DNA of 64,000 bases from Magnetospirillum sp. ME-1 (GTDB lineage: Bacteria > Pseudomonadota > Alphaproteobacteria > Rhodospirillales > Magnetospirillaceae), in NCBI RefSeq assembly GCF_002105535.1, contig NZ_CP015848.1:2532624-2596623 (forward strand), written 5' to 3'. Positions 48,436-59,086 of this stretch are shown here, in pieces. Each line of letters begins with the position of its first letter. Within the stretch, counting starts at the first letter, position 1. A program made the translations under genes and the position numbers. Under the pieces are notes generated by a model. The model was not told the DNA's origin. It searched no databases and worked only from the letters and a program-made list of their open reading frames with translations.

Positions 48436-48530
48436 GCCCCCGCGCCCTGATCCTCGCCGCCCTGGCCTTCGCCGGCACCGTCGGCGGCTATCTGCTGTCG
48501 CGGGGAATGCTTCCCTGGCCCAAGGGGTAA
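48429..48530 (+). CDS. 33-residue single-helix membrane peptide overlapping cobN
   Basis: ATG at 48429, inside the last codons of cobN in another frame, reads MLSPRALILAALAFAGTVGG and on to LPWPKG-stop at 48530. One hydrophobic helix (about 6-26). The ATG is seven bases before the cobN stop, an arrangement suited to translational coupling, and the frame has alphaproteobacterial codon use. I do not recognise a family. It could be a real small membrane partner or a chance ORF. Confidence 0.45.
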   Translation: MLSPRALILAALAFAGTVGGYLLSRGMLPWPKG

Positions 48531-48555
48531 ATGTCGTGTCAGATGGAAGAGAGCT

Positions 48556-48630
48556 TGGCTGGGGCGCCAGGATTCGAACCTGGGAATGCCGGTACCAAAA
48601 ACCGGTGCCTTACCGCTTGGCGACGCCCCA
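48556..48630 (-). tRNA. tRNA-Gln (anticodon TTG)
   Basis: Read on the minus strand the 75 bases fold as a standard tRNA: acceptor TGGGGCG/CGCCCCA starting with the U1-A72 pair of tRNA-Gln, discriminator G and encoded CCA, D arm GCC/GGC, anticodon arm CCGGT-TTTTGGT-ACCGG with anticodon TTG, and T arm CCAGG-TTCGAAT-CCTGG. It reads CAA (and by wobble CAG). It lies between the end of the cob operon and ispE. Confidence 0.97.
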
Positions 48631-48670
48631 CCAGCGCGGGCCGGCACCATAGCCCGACCCGCGACGAGTT

Positions 48671-49531
48671 TCAACGCCCCAGCAAGGGGGCGGGAGCCAC
48701 CCACCAGGCGGGATGGGCGGCGGCCACGCGGGCGGCGGCGGCGCGGGCCTGGGCTTGGCCGCCATAGAGACCGAAACAGGTGGCGCCCGAGCCCGACATG
48801 CGGGGCAACAGGCAATCGGCGGTGGCGGCGATGGCGGCCAGCACCTCGCCCACCACCGGTTCGATGAGGATGGCCGGCGGCGTCAGGTCGTTGCGCCGCG
48901 CCGCCAGGGCCTGGGCCAGCGCCTGGGCGTCGGAGGGCGCGGCGGTCAGGGGGTCGGCCTCGGAGAACGGGCCGGTACGGGCCTTGAACACCGGCGGCGT
49001 GTGCAGCGGCACCATGGGATTGACCAGCAGCAGCCAGGCGGGCGGCAAAGCGGGGGCGGGTTCCAGCACTTCGCCCACCCCCATCATGCGCATGGGCTTG
49101 CCCGCCAGGCAGACCGGCACGTCGGCCCCGATGGACAGCGCGAGCGTGTTGAGAGCCTCGGGCGACAGTGACACGTCCCACAGCCGCATCAGACCTTTGA
49201 GCGCGGCCGCCGCGTCGGCGGAACCGCCGCCGATGCCAGCGGCCACCGGCAGACGCTTGGTCAGGCGTATGGCGGCGCCCTTGTTCACTCCAGCCGCATC
49301 AGCCAGCAGACGGGCGGCCTTGATGACGATGTTCTCGCCCTCGGGAATCTGGCCGGCGGTGGGGCCGGTCACCTCGAGGCGCAGCGTGTCGGCGGGGGCG
49401 AAGTCCAGGGTGTCGCCCATTCCGGCGAAGGCCACCAGCGAATCCAGCAGGTGATAGCCGTCGTCGCGCTTGCCGACCACGTGGAGGGTCAGGTTGATCT
49501 TGGCCGGGGCCTCGACCGAGAAGCTGGTCAT
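48671..49531 (-). CDS. ispE: 4-diphosphocytidyl-2-C-methyl-D-erythritol kinase
   Basis: A 286-residue GHMP kinase of the non-mevalonate isoprenoid pathway. EAPAKINLTLHVVGKRDDGYH opens the family (quoted in part), the phosphate-binding loop is LPVAAGIGGGSADAAA, and MSGSGATCFGLYG is the third GHMP motif. ATG at 49531 matches the family start; the frame extends upstream inside the TPR gene and was rejected. 14 bases after the TPR gene stop, so it is probably cotranscribed. Confidence 0.95.
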   Translation of the reverse strand: MTSFSVEAPAKINLTLHVVGKRDDGYHLLDSLVAFAGMGDTLDFAPADTLRLEVTGPTAGQIPEGENIVIKAARLLADAAGVNKGAAIRLTKRLPVAAGIGGGSADAAAALKGLMRLWDVSLSPEALNTLALSIGADVPVCLAGKPMRMMGVGEVLEPAPALPPAWLLLVNPMVPLHTPPVFKARTGPFSEADPLTAAPSDAQALAQALAARRNDLTPPAILIEPVVGEVLAAIAATADCLLPRMSGSGATCFGLYGGQAQARAAAARVAAAHPAWWVAPAPLLGR

Positions 49532-49545
49532 GGTCGTCCTGTCGT

Positions 49546-51249
49546 CTATTTCTTCGGAGTGGCGGGCAGCCGCCCGGTGGAGATCTTGGCCTTCAGGGGC
49601 TCGATCTGCTCGGGCTCGGGGTCGAGGCCCATGGCCCGCTGCCACTGGAAGCGGGCCTCGGTGTCGCGGCCCACCTGCCAGAAGGCGTCGCCCAGATGCT
49701 CGTTGATGGTGGGGTCCTCGGGCTTCAGCTCGGAGGCGCGCTCCAGATGCTTCACCGCCGCCTGGAACTCGCCCATGCGGTACAGTGCCCAACCGAGCGA
49801 ATCGACGATGGCGCCGTCATTGGGGCGCAGCTCCACGGCGCGCTCGATCAGCTTGCGGCCCTTTTCCACGTTGATGCCCTGATCGACCCAGGTATAGCCC
49901 AGGTAGTTGAGCACGTCGGGCTGGTCGGGATTGAGGCGCAGCGCCTCGAGCATGTCGGGCTCGGCCTTGTTCCATTGCTTGGCCCGTTCGTAGGCGATGC
50001 CGCGGGCATAGAACAGCGACCAGTTGCGCGCCTCCCGGGTCCCGCCGGCGCGGGCCAGGGCGCCGCCATAGGCCTCGGCCGCCTCGCCATAGCGCTTCTG
50101 GCGGCGGAGCACGTCGCCCAGCGTCACCAGCGCCTCGTAGGATTCGGGCCATTGGGCCGCCAGGGCCTTCAGCTCGGCGATGGCGGCGTCGGTCTGCTTC
50201 AGCTCGTCCAGATTGACCGCCAGCTTCAGCCGCGCGAAGGTTCCCGGCTGGCTGGAGCGGTTCATGGCGCGGTAAACGGCATTCGCCTCCTCCAGCCGTC
50301 CCTGCGCCCCCATGGCATCGGCCAGCAGCAGCTGGGCCAGGGGGAAATCGGGCCGGAGGCTGAGCGCCAGGCGCGTGAAGACCAGCGACAGTTCCTGGGC
50401 ATTGCCCTGGCGCACCAGCGAGGCGGTGTCGAACAGCGCCTCGGCCAGGCCGTCATTGGCGGACTCGACCACGCGGGGCAGATTGGAGCCCGCACCCAGC
50501 TGGCGGCTTCCGTCCAGCAGCGAGCGGTCCCCATGCTCGGCGAGATAGCGCTCGTACAGCGCCTTGGCCTCGTCCATGCGTCCGGCCCGCTGGTACCAGG
50601 TGCCCGCCGCCTCGACGGTCCGCACGCTGGTCTGGTTGAGCAGCGCCGCCTTGAAATGGGATTCGGCCAGATCGGGGCGTGCGGCGAGGTCGCCCATCAG
50701 CCCAGCATGGTATTCCCAGATGGGAGCGAAGCCGGCGGTGTCGGCCCGGGGCGCCAGGGTGGCGAGGCCATCGTCGAACTTGCCCTGTCCGGCCCGGCTC
50801 CAGGCGGTGAGCAGGGGGCCGAGAAAGCCGTTGATGCCCTTGGCCGGCAGGGCGGCGAAACGCTTCTCCGCCAGATCATGGCGCCCGGACCGCGCCTCCT
50901 GCACGCCCATCACCAGGATGGGCAGCGGGGAATCGTCGTCGATGACCAGCAGGCGCTGGGCGATGGCCCCGGCCTCGTCCAGGCGTCCCTCGGCCAGCAG
51001 CAGGGCGAAGCTGCGTTGCTGGATGTCGATGTTGTCGGGGTCGCGCCTTGCGGCGGCGCTGTAATATTCGGCGGCGGCGCGGGTGTCGCCGCGCGCATGG
51101 GCGTAGCGCCCGGCGAGATAGGCCCCCAGACCCGTCTCGTTGCCCGCTATGTGCATCTTGCCGTTGCCGGAGGCATCGGGCCGCGGGGCACAGGCCGCCA
51201 GACCGGCCCCGACCACCGCCGCCATCACCACAATCCCGAACCGCTTCAC
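49546..51249 (-). CDS. TPR-repeat lipoprotein
   Basis: A 567-residue protein. From the GTG at 51249, MKRFGIVVMAAVVGAGLAAC is a lipoprotein signal with lipobox L-A-A-C and a likely mature Cys at about 20. The rest is tetratricopeptide repeats (about 45-560), with clear units such as EYYSAAARRDPDNIDIQQRS and VLNYLGYTWVDQGINVEKGR. Upstream GTG/TTG at 51258 and 51255 are in frame but the GGAAGG site fits the inner GTG best. It resembles outer-membrane TPR lipoproteins upstream of ispE in other alphaproteobacteria; the partner is unknown. Confidence 0.85.
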   Translation of the reverse strand: MKRFGIVVMAAVVGAGLAACAPRPDASGNGKMHIAGNETGLGAYLAGRYAHARGDTRAAAEYYSAAARRDPDNIDIQQRSFALLLAEGRLDEAGAIAQRLLVIDDDSPLPILVMGVQEARSGRHDLAEKRFAALPAKGINGFLGPLLTAWSRAGQGKFDDGLATLAPRADTAGFAPIWEYHAGLMGDLAARPDLAESHFKAALLNQTSVRTVEAAGTWYQRAGRMDEAKALYERYLAEHGDRSLLDGSRQLGAGSNLPRVVESANDGLAEALFDTASLVRQGNAQELSLVFTRLALSLRPDFPLAQLLLADAMGAQGRLEEANAVYRAMNRSSQPGTFARLKLAVNLDELKQTDAAIAELKALAAQWPESYEALVTLGDVLRRQKRYGEAAEAYGGALARAGGTREARNWSLFYARGIAYERAKQWNKAEPDMLEALRLNPDQPDVLNYLGYTWVDQGINVEKGRKLIERAVELRPNDGAIVDSLGWALYRMGEFQAAVKHLERASELKPEDPTINEHLGDAFWQVGRDTEARFQWQRAMGLDPEPEQIEPLKAKISTGRLPATPKK

Positions 51250-51271
51250 GCCCAACACCTTCCCTTGTTCA

Positions 51272-51294
51272 GGCGAGCCGAAGAACGGCTCGCC
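51272..51294. other. hairpin upstream of the TPR gene
   Basis: GGCGAGCCG (51272-51280), AAGAA loop and CGGCTCGCC (51286-51294) make a perfect nine-pair stem. It lies in the TPR gene's leader region on the minus strand, with no T tract. A second, longer hairpin (51365-51398) and the ETF-QO terminator (51411-51439) follow within 150 bases. Confidence 0.45.
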
Positions 51295-51364
51295 TTATCG
51301 CCCTCAGTCGCCGGGCGCTGCGCTTGGCTTTCTCGGCATAAGCCGAGGCGGGCCTTGCCCTTGC

Positions 51365-51398
51365 CGCCCCTTGGGCCGCCTGCGCGGCCCAAGGGGCG
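51365..51398. other. 14-pair hairpin between ETF-QO and TPR genes
   Basis: CGCCCCTTGGGCCG (51365-51378), a six-base loop and CGGCCCAAGGGGCG (51385-51398) pair perfectly over 14 bases, the strongest hairpin in the window. No T tract on either side. It could protect mRNA ends or be a remnant of a dispersed repeat. Confidence 0.5.
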
Positions 51399-51439
51399 GA
51401 TCAAAGAACTCGGGGCGTCCGCTTCGAACAGACGCCCCG
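51399..51439 (-). terminator. terminator after ETF-QO
   Basis: On the minus strand a nine-pair stem (CGGGGCGTC at 51431-51439 and its partner at 51411-51419) is followed by AGTTCTTTGATCC. It starts eight bases after the ETF-QO stop, so the gene is likely a separate transcript from the TPR-ispE unit downstream. Confidence 0.55.
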
Positions 51440-51446
51440 GATACTC

Positions 51447-53069
51447 TTACATGTTGGGATAGTTCGGTCCACCGCCACCTTCGGGAACCACCCAATTGAT
51501 ATTCTGGGTGGGGTCCTTGATGTCGCAGGTCTTGCAGTGCAGGCAGTTCTGCGCGTTGATCTGCAGGCGGGGATTGGAGCCGTCGTCGTTCCTGACGATC
51601 TCGTAGACGCCGGCCGGGCAGTAGCGCTGCTCGGGCGCGTCGTAATGCTCGAGATTGATGGCGATGGGCACCGCCGCGTCGCGGAGCTTCAGGTGGGCCG
51701 GCTGGTTCTCCTCGTGGTTGGTGGACGAGATGAACACCGAGCTCAGCTTGTCGAAGCTCACCACCCCGTCGGGCTTGGGATAGTTGATCTTCGGGCATTC
51801 CGACGCCTTCTTCAGCGCCAGGTGGTCGGGCTGGTGGTGCAGGGTCCAGGGCATCTTGCCCTTGAACACATAGGTCTCCAGCGCCGAATAGGCGATGCCG
51901 CCCCACAGGCCCCAGTGGAAGCTGGGACGGATGTTCCTGACCTCGTGCAATTCCTTCCACAGCCAGGACTGCTTCAGGTGCTCGGGATAGGTGGCCACCT
52001 CGTTGGAGCCGCCCTCATGGGCCAGGGCCTCGGCCACCGCCTCGGCCGCCACCATGGCCGACTTCATGGCGGTGTGGGTGCCCTTGATCTTCGGCACATT
52101 CAGGAAGCCCGCCGTGTCGCCCACCAGCACGCCGCCGGGGAAGGAGAGCTTGGGGATGGACTGGAAGCCGCCTTCCGACAGGGCGCGCGCGCCGTACGAC
52201 ACCCGGCGGCCACCCTCGAAGATGGGACGGATGGCCGGATGGGTCTTGAAGCGCTGGAACTCGTCGAAGGGCGACAGGTGCGGATTGGCGTAGTCGAGGC
52301 CGACCACGAAACCCACCGCCACCTGGTTGTTCTCCAGGTGATAGAGGAACGAGCCGCCATAGGTTTGGGTGTCCAAGGGCCAGCCGACGGTGTGGATGAT
52401 GGTGCCGGCCTTGTGCTTGGCCGGATCGATCTCCCACAGCTCCTTGATGCCGATGCCGTAGGTCTGGTCCTCGCAATCCTTGCGGAGATCAAAGCGCTCG
52501 AACAGCGTCTTGGTGAGGCTGCCGCGGCAGCCTTCGGCGAAGATGGTCTGGCGCGCCCACAGCTCGACGCCGGGCGTGTGGTTGTGGGTGGGCTGGCCGT
52601 CCTTAGCAATCCCCATGTCGCCGGTGGCGACGCCCTTGACCGAGCCGTCCTCGTTGTAAAGGACCTCGGCGGCGGCGAAGCCGGCGAAGATCTCCACGCC
52701 CAGCGCCTCGGCTTGGGCGCCCAGCCAGCGGGTGAAGTTGCCGAGGCTGACGATGTAATTGCCGTGGTTGTTCATCTGCGGCGGCGTCATCAGGCGGATG
52801 GCCTTGGACTCCGTCAGGAACATGAAGCGGTCGTCGGAGGCCGGAGTCAGCAACGGGGCGTCGCGCTCCTTCCAGTCCGGAAACAGCTCGGCCAGCGAGC
52901 GGGTCTCGATCACCGCACCCGACAGGATGTGGGCGCCGATCTCGGAGCCCTTCTCCAGAACGCAGACATTGAGGTCGGCGTTGATCTGCTTCAGCCGGAT
53001 GGCAGCACTCAGGCCCGAAGGCCCGCCGCCCACCACCACGACATCGAATTCCATGGATTCACGTTCCAT
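51447..53069 (-). CDS. electron transfer flavoprotein-ubiquinone oxidoreductase
   Basis: A 540-residue membrane-associated flavoprotein that takes electrons from ETF (fatty acid and amino acid dehydrogenases) to the quinone pool. FAD-binding [19 protein letters not shown] at the N-terminus, the ubiquinone/FAD body with [20 protein letters not shown], and the C-terminal [4Fe-4S] ferredoxin-like part: [10 protein letters not shown], then [20 protein letters not shown]. All four cluster Cys are present. ATG at 53069 gives the usual MERESMEFD start; a GTG three codons earlier is less likely. Confidence 0.95.
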   Translation of the reverse strand: MERESMEFDVVVVGGGPSGLSAAIRLKQINADLNVCVLEKGSEIGAHILSGAVIETRSLAELFPDWKERDAPLLTPASDDRFMFLTESKAIRLMTPPQMNNHGNYIVSLGNFTRWLGAQAEALGVEIFAGFAAAEVLYNEDGSVKGVATGDMGIAKDGQPTHNHTPGVELWARQTIFAEGCRGSLTKTLFERFDLRKDCEDQTYGIGIKELWEIDPAKHKAGTIIHTVGWPLDTQTYGGSFLYHLENNQVAVGFVVGLDYANPHLSPFDEFQRFKTHPAIRPIFEGGRRVSYGARALSEGGFQSIPKLSFPGGVLVGDTAGFLNVPKIKGTHTAMKSAMVAAEAVAEALAHEGGSNEVATYPEHLKQSWLWKELHEVRNIRPSFHWGLWGGIAYSALETYVFKGKMPWTLHHQPDHLALKKASECPKINYPKPDGVVSFDKLSSVFISSTNHEENQPAHLKLRDAAVPIAINLEHYDAPEQRYCPAGVYEIVRNDDGSNPRLQINAQNCLHCKTCDIKDPTQNINWVVPEGGGGPNYPNM

Positions 53070-53243
53070 AACGCTCACAACTCCCCTTGCGCCACCCGTT
53101 CCACCGGTCGACGCCCGACACGGACTTGGGTGCCTCTATAGCACAGCGAGTGGGATCGATTCGATTCCTTATGGGGGTGTTTAAGGAAAGAATGTGTCTC
53201 AAATATTTCCCCGCGTTTCGCCGGGGCTGCTAAAATCGCCGCC

Positions 53244-54074
53244 ATGACCACACTTTCCGCCGATCTCCACCCCTATGACATCCTGCGCTGGTACCTGGAG
53301 GCCGGCGTGGACGAGACCATGGGCGAAGAGCCGGTGGACCGCTACGCCGCCACCCGCCGGGCGGCGGAAAGCCGCGCCGCCGCGCCGCCGCCGCAACCGC
53401 AGCAGCGCCACGCGCCGCAGCCCGAACCCGTCCGTACGGCACCCGCCGCCGTCTCCAATTCCCCCCTGCCCGGCACCGCCGCCCATCTGGCCGCCGAATG
53501 CCGCGACCTGCAGGCACTGCGCCACGCCATGGAGGGGTTCGAGGGGCTGCCGCTCAAGCAGGCGGCCAGTTCCACCGTGTTCGGCGACGGCAACCCGCAA
53601 GCCGCCGTGATGTGCATCGGCGAGGCGCCGGGCCAGGAGGAGGACCGGCGCGGCCTGCCCTTCGTCGGCGCCAGCGGCAAGCTGCTCGACCGCATGCTGG
53701 CCTCCATCGGGCTGGACCGCACCACCTGCTACATCACCAACGTGGTGCCCTGGCGCCCGCCGGCCAACCGCAAGCCCACCCCCGACGAGGTGGCGGTGTG
53801 CATGCCCTTCCTCACCCGCCATATCGAACTGGTGGACCCCCAGGTGCTGATCCTGCTGGGCGGCGCGTCGGCCTCGGCGGTGCTGGCCAAGGCCGACGGC
53901 ATCAACCGCCTGCGCGGCCGCTGGTTCGAGTTCAACTCGCCGGGCCTGCCGCGCCCCGTTCCGGCGCTCGCCACCTTCCATCCCGCCTACCTGCTGCGCA
54001 CCCCCGAAGCCAAGCGCGACGCCTGGCGCGACCTCTTGATGATCCGGCGCAGGATGGATGCGGCGCGGCATTGA
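53244..54074 (+). CDS. uracil-DNA glycosylase, family 4-like
   Basis: A 276-residue UDG superfamily protein. N-terminal alphaproteobacterial extension ([20 protein letters not shown]), a Pro/Ala linker (about 40-78), motif [18 protein letters not shown] (126-142) and motif B HPAYLLR (246-252). Family 4 enzymes bind [4Fe-4S] with four Cys; here C86 and C186 remain, but residue 89 is Leu and residue 170 is Trp ([11 protein letters not shown]), so the cluster is probably absent. It would remove uracil from DNA. Divergent from ETF-QO. Confidence 0.85.
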   Translation: MTTLSADLHPYDILRWYLEAGVDETMGEEPVDRYAATRRAAESRAAAPPPQPQQRHAPQPEPVRTAPAAVSNSPLPGTAAHLAAECRDLQALRHAMEGFEGLPLKQAASSTVFGDGNPQAAVMCIGEAPGQEEDRRGLPFVGASGKLLDRMLASIGLDRTTCYITNVVPWRPPANRKPTPDEVAVCMPFLTRHIELVDPQVLILLGGASASAVLAKADGINRLRGRWFEFNSPGLPRPVPALATFHPAYLLRTPEAKRDAWRDLLMIRRRMDAARH

Positions 54075-54084
54075 TTTTCCCAAG

Positions 54085-54112
54085 TTGCACACGCCCCATA
54101 GCGCCCTATATA
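54085..54112 (+). promoter_or_regulatory. dnaK promoter candidate
   Basis: TTGCAC (54085-54090), 16 bases and TATATA (54107-54112) lie in the 163-base dnaK leader. The overlapping sequence AGTTGCAC ... CCTATAT also resembles the alphaproteobacterial heat-shock (RpoH) pattern CTTG-N17-CYTATNT, so a dual sigma70/sigma32 promoter is possible. The rest of the leader, about 115 bases, contains no CIRCE element (TTAGCACTC-N9-GAGTGCTAA). Confidence 0.5.
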
Positions 54113-54237
54113 ACGCCGGTGGGCCGAAACTGGTGCGGCCCGGCAATTGATGGATTTCAACCCGGATGGGGATTCCGGGGCGGCTGCCGAACAGGTTTGG
54201 GGCCGCCGGGATCTGCCGAACTTAGATGAGGACAGTC

Positions 54238-56169
<1,932 letters not shown>

Positions 56170-56184
56170 CGGATCCGCACCAGA

Positions 56185-56326
56185 CCCTCTCCCGCATGCG
56201 GGAGAGGGAGGGGCCCAAGCCGGAGGCTTGGGAGGGTGAGGGCCGGAACCGGCGGAATGGCGTAATGCCTGTCCCGCCCGCACCGCCCGCACCTTCTCCC
56301 GCGAACGGGCGAGGGTTGGGGTAGGA
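56185..56326. repeat. palindromic repeat between dnaK and dnaJ
   Basis: Contains a perfect 24-base palindrome, CCCTCTCCCGCA followed by TGCGGGAGAGGG (56185-56208), and a second hairpin CCCAAGCC-gga-GGCTTGGG (56214-56232), then GGAGGGTGAGGGCC and CTTCTCCCGCGAACGGGCGAGGG (given as short blocks). Such GGGAGAGGG elements are common dispersed repeats. Between dnaK and dnaJ it may lower dnaJ relative to dnaK or stabilise the dnaK mRNA. Confidence 0.55.
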
Positions 56327-56331
56327 AAGCC

Positions 56332-57486
56332 ATGAGCAAGCAGGATTATTACGAACTTCTGGGCGTCGAGAAGGGCGCTTCCGGGGACGACATCAAGAAG
56401 GCCTATCGCAAGCTGGCCATGCAGTTCCACCCGGACCGCAATCCCGGCAACGCCGACGCCGAGCAGAAGTTCAAGGAAATCAACGAAGCCTATGACGTCC
56501 TGAAGGACGAGCAGAAGCGCGCCGCCTACGACCGCTTCGGCCATGCCGCCTTCGAACAGGGCGGCGGCGGCCCCGGCGGGTTCGGCGGCGGCGGCTTCGG
56601 AGGCTTCGGCGGCGGCGGCTTCTCCGACATCTTCGACGAGATGTTCGGCGAGTTCATGGGCGGCGGACGGCGTGGCCAGGCCTCGGGCCGCGGCGCGGAT
56701 CTGCGCTACAACATGGACATCAGCCTGGAAGACGCCTTCGCCGGCAAGTCGGCCACCATCAAAGTGCCGTCCAGCGCCCCTTGCGAGGATTGCAAGGGCA
56801 CCGGCGGCAAGGACGGCGCCCAGCCGGTCACCTGCTCGGGCTGCAACGGCCACGGCAAGGTCCGCCAGCAGCAGGGCTTCTTCACCATCGAACGCACCTG
56901 CCCCACCTGCCAGGGCATGGGCAAGATCATCAAGGACCCCTGCCGGTCCTGCGGCGGCTCGGGCCGCACCCGCAAGGAAAAGACCCTGTCGGTCAACATC
57001 CCGGCCGGCGTCGAGGACGGCACCCGCATCCGCCTGGCCGGCGAGGGCGAGGCCGGAATGCGCGGCGCGCCTTCGGGCGATCTCTACATCTTCCTGTCCA
57101 TCGCGGCGCACCGCATCTTCCAGCGCGACGGCGCCAACATCTTCTGCCGCGTGCCCATCCCCATGACCACGGCGGCGCTGGGCGGCACCATCGAGGTGCC
57201 CGCCATCGACGGCTCCAAGGCCAAGGTCACCATCCCCGAAGGCACCCAGTCCGGCAACCAGTTCCGCCTGAAGAACAAGGGCATGAGCGTGCTGCGCTCT
57301 CCGGCCCGCGGCGACATGTTCATCCAGGCGGTGGTGGAAACCCCCGTCAACCTGACCAAGCGCCAAAAGGAACTGCTCGCCGAATTCAACGAGGCCGGCG
57401 AAGGCGAAAAGGCCAAGAACTCTCCCGAGAGCCAGGGCTTCTTCGCCAAGGTCAAGGAACTGTGGGAAGATCTGAAGGAGGGGTGA
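56332..57486 (+). CDS. dnaJ: Hsp40 co-chaperone DnaJ
   Basis: A 384-residue type I DnaJ. J domain 1-70 with the HPD triad in [14 protein letters not shown]; Gly/Phe-rich region ([19 protein letters not shown], about 76-100); zinc-binding domain with four CxxCxGxG repeats ([32 protein letters not shown]); C-terminal substrate-binding domains. All catalytic and zinc residues are intact. It stimulates DnaK ATPase. Separated from dnaK by a 162-base repeat-containing gap. Confidence 0.97.
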   Translation: MSKQDYYELLGVEKGASGDDIKKAYRKLAMQFHPDRNPGNADAEQKFKEINEAYDVLKDEQKRAAYDRFGHAAFEQGGGGPGGFGGGGFGGFGGGGFSDIFDEMFGEFMGGGRRGQASGRGADLRYNMDISLEDAFAGKSATIKVPSSAPCEDCKGTGGKDGAQPVTCSGCNGHGKVRQQQGFFTIERTCPTCQGMGKIIKDPCRSCGGSGRTRKEKTLSVNIPAGVEDGTRIRLAGEGEAGMRGAPSGDLYIFLSIAAHRIFQRDGANIFCRVPIPMTTAALGGTIEVPAIDGSKAKVTIPEGTQSGNQFRLKNKGMSVLRSPARGDMFIQAVVETPVNLTKRQKELLAEFNEAGEGEKAKNSPESQGFFAKVKELWEDLKEG

Positions 57487-57513
57487 CGCCCCGTCTTCCG
57501 TGAGCATGAAATC

Positions 57514-57539
57514 GAAGGGGGGCTTGCAAGCCCCCCTTC
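57514..57539. terminator. bidirectional terminator between dnaJ and the lyase gene
   Basis: GAAGGGGGGCTTG directly followed by its exact complement CAAGCCCCCCTTC (57514-57539) is a perfect 26-base palindrome lying between the two convergent stop codons, with CGCTTCG after it. It can end both transcripts. Confidence 0.8.
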
Positions 57540-57550
57540 CGCTTCGTGGT

Positions 57551-58999
57551 CTACAGGCTGTCGCCGAAATCCTTGCGGAACTTGGCGACCAGTTTGGCCT
57601 GCCAGCCGCTGGTGGCTTCCAGCTTGCCGAAGAAGAAGCGCAGCATGCTGGGCTCTTCCACGAACTTCAGGCCGCCGATCAGATCGCGGTTCTGGTACAG
57701 CCAGACGATGCGGTCCACCGCGTATTTCAGCTGGGACAGGGTGAAGACGCGGCGCGGCACGGCGAGGCGCAGCAATTCCATGTTGGAATAGACCTCGCTG
57801 CCGTCCTCGTTGCGCTGTTCCGAGATGGAGCCGCGCTCCATGCCGCGCACGCCGCTGACCAGGTACAGGGCCGAGGCCAGGGCGCCGGCCGGGTATTCGG
57901 TCTGGGGCACGTGCGGCAGGAAGGCCATGGCGTCCAGGTGACAGCCCAGGCCGCCGGCCGGGGTGATCACCGGCACGCCCTGGCGGGCCAGGTCGTTGAC
58001 CATGTATTCGATGAATTGCGGTCCCTGGGAGATCATGTCCTCGTCCATGGTCTCTTCCAGGCCGACGGTCAGGGCCTCGATCTCGCGGATGGACATGCCG
58101 CCATAGGTCAGGAAGCCCTCGTACAGGGTGACCAATTCGCGCATCTTCATGAAGGCGTCGCGGCTGTTGGTGCAGATGCCGCCGCCGCGCGCGCAGCCCA
58201 GCTTGCGGGCCGAGAAGTAGATGATGTCGGTCAGGCCGGCGATGGCCTTGGTGATGTCGCGCACCGACATGCCCCGGCATTCGGCCTCGCGGTCCTTGAT
58301 GAAGTGCAGGTTGTCGGCCAGCAGGCTGGCGTCAAACACCAGCAGGATGCCGTTCTTGCGGCACACCCGGCTGACCTCGCGCAGGTTGGCCAGCGAATGG
58401 GGCTGGCCGCCGATCAGGTTGGTGCCGGTCTCGATACGGACATAGGCGATCTTGGCCGCGCCATGGGTGCTGATCAGAGTCTGCAGCTTGCCCACGTCCA
58501 TGTCGCCCTTGAAGGGACACTGGCTGGTGACCTGCAGGCCCTCGTCGATGATGATCTCCTCGACGCTGCCGCCGTTGAGCACGATATGGGCCTTGCTGGT
58601 GGTGAAATGATAGTTCATGGGCACGATGCTGCCCGGCGTCACGAACACCCGCGAGATGATGTTCTCGGCGGCGCGGCCCTGATGGACCGGCAGGAAGTAT
58701 TCCATCTGGAAGATGTCGCGGATCTTGTTTTCCAGCTTGGTGAAGGTCTCGGACCCGGCGTAGCTGTCATCGGCCTCCATCATGGCCGCCTGCTGCTTGT
58801 CGCTCATGGCGTTGACGCCGCTGTCGGTCAGCATGTCGAGGAAGATATCGCGATTCTTCAGGAGGAAGGTGTTGTTGCCCGCCTCGCGGATGGCTTCCAG
58901 GCGACGCTCGATGGGCGCGAGGCTCAGTTTCTGGACGATGCGGACCTTGTGCATTTCAAGGGGAACGGCCTCCCCGGAATGAAACTTGACCTTGGCCAT
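57551..58999 (-). CDS. tryptophanase/tyrosine phenol-lyase family beta-eliminating lyase (divergent)
   Basis: A 482-residue PLP enzyme aligned by eye with tyrosine phenol-lyase and tryptophanase. Conserved: Y80, R109 (HQGRAAEN), F132/T133, N194, D223, PLP lysine K266 in FSARKLGCARGGG, and carboxylate-binding PRRVFT. Different: where both known enzymes have an Arg after D-A-S/T (TPL R217), this protein has Leu226 (FDASLLADN), and the TPL Lys before the PLP Lys is Arg265. The family cleaves aromatic amino acids to pyruvate and ammonia; this divergent member may use another beta-substituted amino acid. RBS GGAGGG before the ATG is strong. Confidence 0.75.
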   Translation of the reverse strand: MAKVKFHSGEAVPLEMHKVRIVQKLSLAPIERRLEAIREAGNNTFLLKNRDIFLDMLTDSGVNAMSDKQQAAMMEADDSYAGSETFTKLENKIRDIFQMEYFLPVHQGRAAENIISRVFVTPGSIVPMNYHFTTSKAHIVLNGGSVEEIIIDEGLQVTSQCPFKGDMDVGKLQTLISTHGAAKIAYVRIETGTNLIGGQPHSLANLREVSRVCRKNGILLVFDASLLADNLHFIKDREAECRGMSVRDITKAIAGLTDIIYFSARKLGCARGGGICTNSRDAFMKMRELVTLYEGFLTYGGMSIREIEALTVGLEETMDEDMISQGPQFIEYMVNDLARQGVPVITPAGGLGCHLDAMAFLPHVPQTEYPAGALASALYLVSGVRGMERGSISEQRNEDGSEVYSNMELLRLAVPRRVFTLSQLKYAVDRIVWLYQNRDLIGGLKFVEEPSMLRFFFGKLEATSGWQAKLVAKFRKDFGDSL

Positions 59000-59019
59000 C
59001 AGATGCCCTCCTGCGTTTT

Positions 59020-59086
59020 ATTGTAATTTCAATGCGTGAAAATCACCCCAGGATGCTATCTCGCCAGCCTATCCGTGTAAATTACA
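59020..59086 (-). promoter_or_regulatory. paired palindromes upstream of the lyase gene
   Basis: ATTGTAATTTCAAT (59020-59033) is a near-perfect palindrome and TGTAAATTACA (59076-59086) a perfect one; both share TGTAA-TTNCA. On the minus strand the first contains TACAAT, a plausible -10, so a regulator bound there would block transcription, with the second site about 55 bases upstream. The rest of the gap 59000-59261 is unremarkable. Confidence 0.4.

Noticed and set aside
54075-54237. CIRCE element (HrcA operator) upstream of dnaK
   Set aside because: No TTAGCACTC-N9-GAGTGCTAA match; a sigma32-like or sigma70 promoter explains the region better.
57514-57539. Insertion site or inverted repeat of a mobile element
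   Set aside because: The perfect palindrome between convergent genes is simpler as a bidirectional terminator; no transposase or duplication is near.
59020-59086. TyrR boxes upstream of the lyase gene
   Set aside because: The half-sites resemble TGTAAA/TTTACA but the central spacing of six bases is missing, so only a generic operator is claimed.
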